Shown here in pieces: positions 8,174 to 15,944 of a stretch of DNA of 53,965 bases. How positions within the stretch are numbered: position 1 is the first letter of the stretch; every line of letters begins with the position of its first letter. The DNA comes from Oscillospiraceae bacterium Zagget12. Its GTDB lineage: Bacteria > Bacillota > Clostridia > UBA1381. Under the pieces are notes generated by a model. That model was not told the origin of the DNA. It searched no databases and was given only the letters and a program-made list of their open reading frames with translations. Location of the stretch: positions 1-53,965 of the forward strand of contig MSHM01000017.1 in the NCBI GenBank assembly GCA_001941225.1. Reading direction: 5' to 3'. A program made the position numbers and the translations under genes.

Positions 8174-8765
8174 GATTTGCTATGCCATAGTGCGGTTTGC
8201 GCTGCTGTTTGTATTCAGACTTAAATTTGTCGGACGTGAAAATCTGCCGAAAGAGGGCGGAGCGATTGTCGCGTTTAACCATACAAGCAACTGGGATCCT
8301 GTCGTGGCGGGACTGAGCAGCGGCAGAAAGCTGCGCTTTATGGCTAAGGAGGAGCTTTTTGAAAACCCCGTTTTCGGCGCGCTGATAAGCAGATTGGGCG
8401 CGTTTCCGGTTCACAGGGGCAAGGGAGATATAGGAGCTATAAAATCATCGCTCAAAATCCTCTCCGAGGGCGAGGTAATGCTTATGTTTCCCGAGGGACA
8501 TCGTATAAAGGACGGCAGAAAGGTAAAAGCTAAGCCCGGAATAGCGCTTATCGCCCAAAGGGCAAAGGTTCCGGTCGTTCCGGTGTGTATTTCCGGAAAA
8601 TACGCGTGGCTGCATAAAATAACGGTTACATACGGCAAGCCCATATCCCTTGAGGAATATTACGGCAAAAGGCTTGAACAGGAAAAAATACAGGAAATAG
8701 CGGACGGTATTTTAGACAGAGTGAGAGCTTTGGACACGGGCGGCGCGAAAGGAATAACGGAATGA
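8163..8765 (+). CDS. plsC: 1-acyl-sn-glycerol-3-phosphate acyltransferase (PlsC family)
   Basis: PlsC acylates lysophosphatidic acid at sn-2 to form phosphatidic acid at the inner face of the membrane. The 200-residue protein has an N-terminal hydrophobic segment (ICYAIVRFALLFVF) for membrane attachment, the catalytic HX4D box in AFNHTSNWDPV (residues about 39-46), a second motif around GAFPVHRGKGD, and MFPEGHRIKDG, the glycerol-phosphate binding block. The start overlaps cmk by 11 bases and the stop overlaps the ispH/rpsA start by 4 bases (ATGA), so the three are translationally coupled. Acyl-donor preference is not visible. Confidence 0.92.
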   Translation: MFYRICYAIVRFALLFVFRLKFVGRENLPKEGGAIVAFNHTSNWDPVVAGLSSGRKLRFMAKEELFENPVFGALISRLGAFPVHRGKGDIGAIKSSLKILSEGEVMLMFPEGHRIKDGRKVKAKPGIALIAQRAKVPVVPVCISGKYAWLHKITVTYGKPISLEEYYGKRLEQEKIQEIADGILDRVRALDTGGAKGITE

Positions 8766-10801
8766 TAAAGGTAGCTAAAACGGCGGGATTTTGTTACGGC
8801 GTAAAGAGAGCTGTTGACGGAGTGTACAGAGAAATCGAGAACGGCAAAAAAATCGCCACTCTCGGACATCTTATCCATAACCGCCAGGTGATAGAGGATT
8901 TGGAGCGCAAAGGCGTGTATTCATATGACAGCGTATCCGATATACCCGAGGATTACACCGTCGTTATACGCGCGCACGGAGTGGCAAAAAGCGTGTATGA
9001 AAATATGGGCGGAAGAGAATATATAGATTTGACTTGCCCGTTTGTTTCCAAGATTCATAAAATCGTATCGGAGCATCACAAAAAAGGGTATAAAATAGTA
9101 ATTGTCGGAGATAAAAATCACCCCGAGGTAATAGGCATAAACGGGTGGTGCTGCGGCAACGCAATCATAATAAATGATAAAAACTATGAAATTGACGAAA
9201 ATTTACGCGAAAAAGACATCTGTATTGTAGCACAAACCACAATAAATAAAGAATTTTTTGGTGAAATCGTACAAAATATAAAAAAAACTTGCAAAAGTAC
9301 CCTGGTTTTTGATACAATATGTAGTGCGACGAAGGATAGGCAGAAAGAGGCAGCTGAACTTTCCGAAATTTCGGATATGATGATTGTCATTGGCGGACGT
9401 GAAAGCTCCAACACGCGTAAGCTGTATGAAATTTCAAAGCGCAGTTGTTCCGAAACCTATCATATCGAAACATTTGAGGATTTACCTCAAACAAAAACAT
9501 ATAATAAAATAGGTATTACCGCGGGAGCGTCCACGCCGGGCGGTATTATCGAGGAGGTAGTAAAGGCTATGAGTGAAAATCTAAAAAATGAGGAGAACTT
9601 TGCGGAGCTGTTTGAACAGTATGAGAGCAAAACTCTGAATAACGGGGACATTGTTGAGGGAACAGTTGTAGAGGTTCGAAATAATGAAGTCATCGTTGAT
9701 CTGGGTGGCTTTAAGTATAACGGACAATTAGCGGCTGATCAGCTGACTGATGACCCGGCACTTAAGCCGTCTGATGTTGTAAAAGAAGGCGAGACAATTA
9801 AGGTTTACGTTGTTGGCGTAAATGACGGCGAGGGAAAAGTAGTTTTATCAAGAAAGAAATTGGTAGCTATGGAAAGCTGGAACAAAATCAAAGCGGCTTA
9901 TGAATCGGGCGAAACTTTGGAAGGAAAGATTATAAAGGCCGTTAAGGGCGGAGTTATCGCTCTTACAGATGGTTCGCAGGTGTTTATTCCCGCGCGTCAG
10001 GCGTCAGGCAGATTTGTACAGGACCTTCAGAGCCTTGTCGGAACAACAGTAAATTATAAGATAATCGAGATTGACGAAAGAAGAAAGCGCGTCATAGGTT
10101 CTGTAAGAGTTATCCTTGAGGCGGCAAGAAAAGAAAGAGAAGAGAAATTCTGGTCGGAAGTTGAAGTCGGCAAGAAATATCAGGGCACTGTTAAGTCGCT
10201 TACATCATTCGGAGCATTCGTTGATATCGGCGGAGTAGACGGCCTTGTTCATATAAGTGAGCTTTCGTGGAATAAGATAAAGCACCCATCGGAAGTTGTA
10301 AAAGAGGGCGATGTTCTTGATGTTTACATCAAGGATTTGAACACGGAAACAAAGAAGATTTCTCTCGGATTCAAGAAGATTGAGGACAATCCGTGGACAA
10401 TCGCACAGTCAAAGATAAATATCGGCGATGTTGTTAAATGTAAGATTGTACGTATGATGCCGTTCGGCGCGTTTGCGGAAATTATGCCGAATGTAGACGG
10501 TCTTATTCACATTTCGCAGATTGCGGACAGAAGAATCGGCAAGCCGGAGGACGTGCTTACAATAGGCGAAGAGGTTGAGGCTAAGGTTACCGACCTTAAC
10601 TGGGAGGAAAAGAAAATCAGCCTTTCAATACGTGCGCTTATTCCGGTACCGGAAAAGGAAGAAAAGGCTGAGGAAGAAATTCCGCAGGTTCCGCAGAAGG
10701 CAGAAACTCTTGTTTATTCAACAGACCCGGACGTAGAGGTTGAAGAGGCAATCGAAATCGAGCCTGAGGAAACTACAGAAGATACCGCAGATGCCGAATA
10801 A
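8762..10801 (+). CDS. ispH: Fused 4-hydroxy-3-methylbut-2-enyl diphosphate reductase / ribosomal protein S1
   Basis: This is a single 679-residue protein joining two functions. Residues 1 to about 283 are IspH, the last enzyme of the MEP isoprenoid pathway; its three [4Fe-4S] cysteines are C11 (AGFCYGVKRA), C92 (LTCPFVSK) and C187 (FDTICSATKD). After a short linker come four S1 RNA-binding repeats starting near residues 293, 383, 468 and 553 (for example GTVKSLTSFGAFVDIGGVDGL). An acidic tail closes the protein. The frame is continuous with no internal stop. Codon choice changes from IspH-like to the more biased pattern of highly expressed genes around 9,600, so some S1 may come from an internal start. 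Such fusions are known in clostridia. Confidence 0.95.
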   Translation: MIKVAKTAGFCYGVKRAVDGVYREIENGKKIATLGHLIHNRQVIEDLERKGVYSYDSVSDIPEDYTVVIRAHGVAKSVYENMGGREYIDLTCPFVSKIHKIVSEHHKKGYKIVIVGDKNHPEVIGINGWCCGNAIIINDKNYEIDENLREKDICIVAQTTINKEFFGEIVQNIKKTCKSTLVFDTICSATKDRQKEAAELSEISDMMIVIGGRESSNTRKLYEISKRSCSETYHIETFEDLPQTKTYNKIGITAGASTPGGIIEEVVKAMSENLKNEENFAELFEQYESKTLNNGDIVEGTVVEVRNNEVIVDLGGFKYNGQLAADQLTDDPALKPSDVVKEGETIKVYVVGVNDGEGKVVLSRKKLVAMESWNKIKAAYESGETLEGKIIKAVKGGVIALTDGSQVFIPARQASGRFVQDLQSLVGTTVNYKIIEIDERRKRVIGSVRVILEAARKEREEKFWSEVEVGKKYQGTVKSLTSFGAFVDIGGVDGLVHISELSWNKIKHPSEVVKEGDVLDVYIKDLNTETKKISLGFKKIEDNPWTIAQSKINIGDVVKCKIVRMMPFGAFAEIMPNVDGLIHISQIADRRIGKPEDVLTIGEEVEAKVTDLNWEEKKISLSIRALIPVPEKEEKAEEEIPQVPQKAETLVYSTDPDVEVEEAIEIEPEETTEDTADAE

Positions 10802-10815
10802 TTCTAAAACCTATA

Positions 10816-10842
10816 AGGCAGGGGTAATATCCTGCCTTTTTC
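10816..10842 (+). terminator. Intrinsic terminator of the uvrC-ispH/rpsA operon
   Basis: AGGCAGG (10816-10822) pairs with CCTGCCT (10831-10837) and is followed by TTTTC. It separates the ispH/rpsA fusion from murD. Confidence 0.85.
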
Positions 10843-10870
10843 TAATGATATGAAAAAGGGGTATTGAATA

Positions 10871-12244
10871 ATGACTAAACTTGACGAGTTCAAAAACAGT
10901 GTGAAAAATAAAAAAGTCACGGTTATAGGAATAGGAATATCAAATTTGCCGCTGATAAAATATCTGTCCGCTCTCGGCGCGGACGTTACCGCCTGCGACA
11001 GACGCTCAAAAGAGGATTTGGGCGCGAATTATACCGAGCTTGAGACGCTCGGCGTGAAATTCAGCCTGGGCGCGGACTATCTTAAAAATCTTTCGGGAGA
11101 TATAATTTTTAAAACTCCCGGAATGAGGTTTGACGTGCCTGAGCTGCTTGACGCAAAGGCTAACGGCAGTATTGTAACAAGCGAGATGGAGGTGTTTTTT
11201 GACGTTTGCCCGTCGCATATAATCGCGGTGACCGGCAGCGACGGAAAAACCACCACAACAACGCTCATTCATAAAATGATGACGGCGTCGGGGTATAAAA
11301 CATGGCTCGGCGGCAACATAGGAAATCCATTGCTTACGGACACCGATAAAATGTCCGAGGACGATTGGGTAATTCTTGAACTGTCCTCGTTCCAGCTCCA
11401 CACGATGAGAAAATCGCCCGAAATCGCGGTCATAACAAATATAAGTCCGAATCATCTCGATATGCACAAGGATTACGCGGAATATATAGACGCCAAGAAA
11501 AATATTATGCTGTATCAGAATGAGGACAATGTGCTTGTTGTAAACGCGGATAACGAGGTTACGGCGCGTATAGGCAAGGAGGCAAAGGGTGAGGTCAGAT
11601 ATTTTTCAAGGCAAAGCAAGGCGGACGTGTATCTTGACGGCTCCGTTATAAAGCGCGGCACCGACGCGGTGCTTGATATTAATGATATAAAGATACCGGG
11701 AATGCACAATGTTGAAAACTATATGACGGCTATAGCGGCGGTAAAGGACCTCGCGGACGACAGCGTGATACGCGACACGGCAAAGACCTTTGGCGGCGTG
11801 GAGCACAGAATAGAGCTTGTCAGAACGCTTGACGGCGTGAGATATTATAACAGCTCGATAGATTCAAGCCCAAACAGAACAATAAACACTCTCCGAGTTT
11901 TTCCGGAAAAGGTAATAATGATAGGCGGCGGCAAGGATAAGGGAATACCGTATGACGATATAGGTCCCTCGCTTGCGGAGCACGTAAAGGTGCTTATTCT
12001 TATCGGAGCGACCTCCGATAAAATACAAGAGGCACTTGAATCCGAAATAAAAAAGACAGGAAACGGAAAGGATATAGAGGTAATCCGCGCAAAAACCTAT
12101 GAGGACGCGGTAAATACCGCAAGAGGCAAGGCGAAAGAGGGCGACGTTGTGATACTCACACCGGCAAGCACAAGCTTTGATATGTTCAGAAACTTTGAGG
12201 AACGCGGAAATTTGTTTAAAAAACTTGTAAACGAGCTGAAATAG
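10871..12244 (+). CDS. murD: UDP-N-acetylmuramoyl-L-alanine:D-glutamate ligase
   Basis: MurD adds D-Glu to UDP-MurNAc-L-Ala in cytoplasmic peptidoglycan precursor synthesis, using ATP. The 457-residue protein has an N-terminal Rossmann-like UDP-binding domain (VTVIGIGISNLPLIKYL), the Mur ligase P-loop GSDGKTTTTTLIHKM near residue 120, GGNIGNPLL, ELSSFQLHT, TNISPNHLDMH, and a C-terminal domain with ILIGATSDKIQEAL and DVVILTPASTSFDMF. AAAAGGGG lies 9 bases before ATG 10871. No other cell-wall gene is adjacent; unusually it heads an operon of M42 peptidases, with only one base between its stop and the next start. Identification is firm. Confidence 0.95.
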   Translation: MTKLDEFKNSVKNKKVTVIGIGISNLPLIKYLSALGADVTACDRRSKEDLGANYTELETLGVKFSLGADYLKNLSGDIIFKTPGMRFDVPELLDAKANGSIVTSEMEVFFDVCPSHIIAVTGSDGKTTTTTLIHKMMTASGYKTWLGGNIGNPLLTDTDKMSEDDWVILELSSFQLHTMRKSPEIAVITNISPNHLDMHKDYAEYIDAKKNIMLYQNEDNVLVVNADNEVTARIGKEAKGEVRYFSRQSKADVYLDGSVIKRGTDAVLDINDIKIPGMHNVENYMTAIAAVKDLADDSVIRDTAKTFGGVEHRIELVRTLDGVRYYNSSIDSSPNRTINTLRVFPEKVIMIGGGKDKGIPYDDIGPSLAEHVKVLILIGATSDKIQEALESEIKKTGNGKDIEVIRAKTYEDAVNTARGKAKEGDVVILTPASTSFDMFRNFEERGNLFKKLVNELK

Positions 12245-12245
12245 A

Positions 12246-13274
12246 ATGAGAAAACTTATAAAAAAATTAAGTGATATGCGCGGCATATCGGGGTATGAAT
12301 ATTATCTTACGGATAAAATAGCGAAGATGTTTTCCGAATACTGCGACGAGGTGAAAATCGACCCGTTGGGCAGCGTTATAGCCGTAAGGCACTGCGGCGC
12401 TTATAACGCGCCGAGGCTTATGATAGAGGCGCATTGCGACGAAATAGGTCTTATGGTAACCTCGATAACCGAAAATGGCTATCTTACCTTTGCCAATGTC
12501 GGCGGAGTGGACGAAAGAACACTTCCTCAAACCGAGGTAACCGTGCACGGCAAAAAGGATATATGGGGTGTTATAGGTATAAAGCCCGCGTATCTTCTTG
12601 AGCAGGGTAAAACGGTTAAGATAAAGGATATGGCTGTGGATACCGGCTTGGACGCCGAAACGGTAAGGGAAATAATATCCGTGGGCGACAGCATAACGCT
12701 CGCTCAGTCCGTCGGAACGCTCGGCAAAAAGCAGTTCAGCGGAAAATCCCTGGACGACAGGGCAAGCGTCGCCGCGATAATGTCCGTAATGAAAAAAATA
12801 AAAGACGCGGACTTGAATATTGACGTGTACGCGGTTGCCGCCGTGCAGGAGGAGGTCGGCTGCCGCGGAGGAAAAACCACCGCATACGGAATAAATCCCG
12901 ATATGGCGGTGGCTATTGACGTCTGCCACGGCGTGACGCCGGATAACAGCGACAATGCCTTTGAGGTAGGCACCGGCACGGTTTTGTCTGTGGGACCCAA
13001 TCTTCACCCGAAACTTACAGACGCGCTGTTTGCTACGGCTAAGGCGCATAATATCAAGGTAAGCACGGACGTTGACGGCGGCAATACCGGTACCGACGCG
13101 TGGGAGATACAGACCGCCCGCGACGGAATACCGACGGCACTGTTGTCAATTCCGCTCAAATATATGCACACATCGGTGGAAACTCTTGCCGTATCTGACG
13201 TAAAAGCGACGGCAAAGCTGCTCGAGCAATTTATAAAGGAACAGAAGGGGGACATAAAATGGCTGAACTTCTGA
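12246..13274 (+). CDS. M42 family metallo-aminopeptidase (copy 1, complete active site)
   Basis: M42 enzymes are cytoplasmic two-metal aminopeptidases that usually form 12-subunit tetrahedral particles trimming short peptides. The 342-residue protein has every expected ligand: His and Asp in IEAHCDEIGLMV, bridging Asp in SLDDRASVAA, catalytic and metal Glu pair in AVQEEVGCRGG, Asp in AIDVCHG, and the final His in KYMHTSVE. GNTGTDAWEI matches the family substrate loop. ATG 12246 is one base after the murD stop. Its 3' end overlaps the next M42 gene by 16 bases, with that gene's ribosome site (AGAAGGGGG) inside this gene. It may form mixed particles with its two paralogues (inference). Confidence 0.92.
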   Translation: MRKLIKKLSDMRGISGYEYYLTDKIAKMFSEYCDEVKIDPLGSVIAVRHCGAYNAPRLMIEAHCDEIGLMVTSITENGYLTFANVGGVDERTLPQTEVTVHGKKDIWGVIGIKPAYLLEQGKTVKIKDMAVDTGLDAETVREIISVGDSITLAQSVGTLGKKQFSGKSLDDRASVAAIMSVMKKIKDADLNIDVYAVAAVQEEVGCRGGKTTAYGINPDMAVAIDVCHGVTPDNSDNAFEVGTGTVLSVGPNLHPKLTDALFATAKAHNIKVSTDVDGGNTGTDAWEIQTARDGIPTALLSIPLKYMHTSVETLAVSDVKATAKLLEQFIKEQKGDIKWLNF

Positions 13275-14269
13275 AAAGGCTGTCCGAGGCAAACGGAGTA
13301 AGCGGCAATGAAACCGCCGTGAGGGAGATAATCGCGGCTGAAATCAAAAATGATATTGACGATATAATTATTGACAGTATGGGTAATCTTATCGCGTATA
13401 AAAAGGGCGCGGATTCCTCAAAGGCGATAGCCGTAACCGTTAATACGGACGAGGCGGGATTTATCGTAAGCGGCATAACCGATAAGGGATATATTAAATT
13501 CAAGCCTGTCGGAAATATCGACCCGAGGAAAATAATATCCAAACGCGTCAATATAGGCGGCAAAATAAAAGGCGTTATCGGTATGAAGGCGATACATCTT
13601 CAGACAAAATCCGAAAGAGAAAACGTCGTGCCGGTGTCAAAGCTGTTTATAGACATAGGCGCGAAAAATAAAGCCGACGCGGAAAAAAACGTCAATTTGG
13701 GCGATTACGTGACATTTGACACCGAATTTGAGGCGATAGGCGCCGCCGTAAAGGGCAAGGCTCTTGAAAGGAGCGGCGAGTGCCGCGCGCTTATACAGGC
13801 GCTTAAAGAGAACTATCCTTACGACGTTTACGCCTGCTTTTTGGCACAGAGCGAGGTCGGCGCGAGAGGCGCGTTTATCGCGTCGCATAGGCTGAATGTT
13901 GATGCCGTTCTGACTGTTTCCGCCGCCGATACAACCGATATGCACGGCTGTGAAACGGAAAGCGGCGGCACTGCTTTGGGAGACGGCGCGGTTGTAAATT
14001 ATTCGGACAAAACGGCTATAGCGGATAGGAATCTGACCGACCGTATGATAAAGCTTGCGCGCAGGGAAAAAATCAAAGTGCGCGAAAGAGCTTTAAAAAA
14101 CGCCGTCGGCGACCTGGGCGCAATGCAGACCGGGGGCGCGGTGAGCTTGGGCGTCGTTATTCCTTGCAGATATTCCCGCTCGCCGGTATCGATAATGTCA
14201 AGGAACGATATAACCGCCGCGACGGAATATATAAGCCTATTTCTAAACAGAATCGGAGATATGATATAA
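13259..14269 (+). CDS. M42 family paralogue lacking catalytic residues (copy 2, probable pseudoenzyme)
   Basis: The 336-residue protein is a full-length M42 fold protein with an intact reading frame, but key residues are replaced compared with its neighbours. The metal His is Asn62 (VTVNTDEAG), the bridging Asp is Glu170 (ALERSGEC), the catalytic Glu of the EE pair is Ser198 (LAQSEVGARG), the Asp of AVDV is lost near residues 220-221, and the last His is Arg307 (RYSRSPVS). Only Asp64 and Glu199 of the usual set stay in place. It overlaps copy 1 by 16 bases and is followed at once by copy 3. A structural or regulatory subunit of a mixed M42 particle is the likeliest role (inference); random decay is less likely given its full length. 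Confidence 0.85.
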   Translation: MAELLKRLSEANGVSGNETAVREIIAAEIKNDIDDIIIDSMGNLIAYKKGADSSKAIAVTVNTDEAGFIVSGITDKGYIKFKPVGNIDPRKIISKRVNIGGKIKGVIGMKAIHLQTKSERENVVPVSKLFIDIGAKNKADAEKNVNLGDYVTFDTEFEAIGAAVKGKALERSGECRALIQALKENYPYDVYACFLAQSEVGARGAFIASHRLNVDAVLTVSAADTTDMHGCETESGGTALGDGAVVNYSDKTAIADRNLTDRMIKLARREKIKVRERALKNAVGDLGAMQTGGAVSLGVVIPCRYSRSPVSIMSRNDITAATEYISLFLNRIGDMI

Positions 14270-15259
14270 ATGGATACTTTGAAAATATTAAAGGATATGA
14301 CGCAGATAAACAGCGCGTCCGGAAACGAAACCGCGATAAGGGAGTATATAAAAACCGAATCGGAAAAATATTGCGATGAAGTATATGTTGACGCGATGGG
14401 TAATCTTACGGCTCATAAAAAGGGCGGGGGAAAGAAAATTATGTTCGCCGCTCATATGGACGAAATCGGAATAATAGTCACTGATATAGACGATAAGGGA
14501 TTTATACGTTTTTCCGCTGTCGGCGGACTTAATATCCGCAATCTTGTAAATCTTCGGGTGCGTTTTTCAAACGGCACCGAGGGCGTTATAGGCGCCGAGG
14601 AGGATAAGTTCAAGGAAAAACCGGCGCTGAGTAAGCTGTATATAGACATCGGCTCGGCGGATAAAAAGACGGCGCAAAAACAAATATCCGTGGGAGATAC
14701 GGCGGTGTTTGTCGGCGGATTTGTAAGATGCGGCGATAATGTTATATCAAAGGCGCTTGACAACAGAGCCGGCTGCGCGGTAATATTAAAGGCATTAAGT
14801 GAAATAAAGGAAAGCCCGAACGATTTGTATTTTGTGTTCACCGTTCAGGAGGAGGTAGGACTTCGCGGAGCAAAGACGGCGGCGTTTGATATTGAACCCG
14901 AAATTGCGGTAGCCGTTGACGTTACCGATACGGGCGATACCCCGTCCGCGCCGACTATGGCGGTGGAGATGGGAAAGGGCGCGGCTGTAAAGGTAATGGA
15001 CCGCTCGATAATGTGCGATTCTCTTGTCCGCACGGTGATGATAGAAACGGCAAAGCGGGAGGGTATACCCTATCAGCTTGAAATAATGACGGACGGCGGA
15101 ACCGACGCGGGAGCGATTCATCTTACGCGCGCCGGAGTAAAAACCAGCGGAATATCGATTCCGACACGGTATATTCATTCGCCGTCGGAAATGGCAAATA
15201 TAAACGACATAGAAAATTGTGTCGCTCTTGTACGCAGCTTAGCGTCACAGCAGTGGTAA
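14270..15259 (+). CDS. M42 family metallo-aminopeptidase (copy 3, complete active site)
   Basis: The 329-residue protein keeps the full M42 set: AAHMDEIGIIV (His, Asp), KALDNRAGCA (bridging Asp), TVQEEVGLRGA (Glu pair), AVDVTDTGDTPS (Asp) and RYIHSPSEM (His). TDGGTDAGAIH is the conserved loop near the active site. It follows the degenerate copy with no gap (stop then ATG), so translation is probably coupled. It resembles the degenerate copy more than copy 1 at several loops (NETAIREYI and NETAVREII near the N-terminus), suggesting copies 2 and 3 arose by a later duplication. The preferred substrate residue cannot be read from the sequence. Confidence 0.92.
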   Translation: MDTLKILKDMTQINSASGNETAIREYIKTESEKYCDEVYVDAMGNLTAHKKGGGKKIMFAAHMDEIGIIVTDIDDKGFIRFSAVGGLNIRNLVNLRVRFSNGTEGVIGAEEDKFKEKPALSKLYIDIGSADKKTAQKQISVGDTAVFVGGFVRCGDNVISKALDNRAGCAVILKALSEIKESPNDLYFVFTVQEEVGLRGAKTAAFDIEPEIAVAVDVTDTGDTPSAPTMAVEMGKGAAVKVMDRSIMCDSLVRTVMIETAKREGIPYQLEIMTDGGTDAGAIHLTRAGVKTSGISIPTRYIHSPSEMANINDIENCVALVRSLASQQW

Positions 15260-15274
15260 ACGGAGGTGTATTTT

Positions 15275-15928
15275 GTGGCAACGTGGGGAGTGCATTTAAG
15301 AGTAGCAAGATTATTTCTTAACAGGATTGACAAAGAGCATCATAGGGAATTTGTAATCGGGAGCGTCGCTCCCGACTGCGGTTACGGAGAAAAGGACAGT
15401 TTCGGTGAATTTACGCCGCCGCCTACGGTAACGCATTGGTCGCCGAGCGGAATGAAACGCGACTGCCGGTATAAGGATTTTTACGACACGTATCTTACGG
15501 GAGAAAAAAACGATGATTATTGGTTTTATCTCGGCTATTACGCGCATCTTCTGACGGATATAATGTGGTCGGTAACGATGTATATGCCCACCCGCATTAA
15601 ATACGCGGACGAGTACGCGAAAAATCCGGAATTTCTTAAGGTTATAAAGAAGGATTGGAACGATATAGACGCTGAGCATCTCAAAAGCCTCAGAGAGCAC
15701 CCCGCGCTTGATATACTCAAAAACGCGGGTGAGGTCAAGGACTATCTTACATATTACGAGAAGAATCAGCTGACGGTTCAGATTAAATTTATCGCCGATT
15801 ACTATGAAACATTTAAAGGCAATATCAACAGGGAATACGAGTATACAACGCCCGATGAAATAAATAATTTTGTCGAATGTGCGTATGAACTGCTATGTAT
15901 GGTTTTGGAACAGCAGGAGCTTATCTGA
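15275..15928 (+). CDS. Zinc-dependent phospholipase C-fold protein, cytoplasmic
   Basis: The 217-residue protein matches the zinc-dependent phospholipase C fold. The N-terminal ATWGVHLRVA gives Trp/His ligands, IGSVAPDCG an Asp, THW a His, and GYYAHLLTDIMW the His-x3-Asp helix that binds the metal cluster. No signal peptide is present, unlike secreted clostridial toxins of this fold, so it probably acts inside the cell; the substrate is unknown. I chose GTG 15275 because GGAGG (15262-15266) lies 8 bases upstream; a GTG at 15266 would overlap that site. It ends the murD-M42 operon, and its stop codon lies in the terminator stem shared with the convergent gene. Confidence 0.72.
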   Translation: MATWGVHLRVARLFLNRIDKEHHREFVIGSVAPDCGYGEKDSFGEFTPPPTVTHWSPSGMKRDCRYKDFYDTYLTGEKNDDYWFYLGYYAHLLTDIMWSVTMYMPTRIKYADEYAKNPEFLKVIKKDWNDIDAEHLKSLREHPALDILKNAGEVKDYLTYYEKNQLTVQIKFIADYYETFKGNINREYEYTTPDEINNFVECAYELLCMVLEQQELI

Positions 15929-15944
15929 TTTCAGATAAGCTCCT
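15915..15944. terminator. Shared hairpin between convergent genes, containing both stop codons
   Basis: AGGAGCTTATCTGA (15915-15928) is perfectly complementary to 15931-15944. The plus-strand stop TGA is 15926-15928 and the minus-strand stop TGA is 15931-15933, separated by two bases at the loop. T tails are weak on both sides. Confidence 0.7.
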
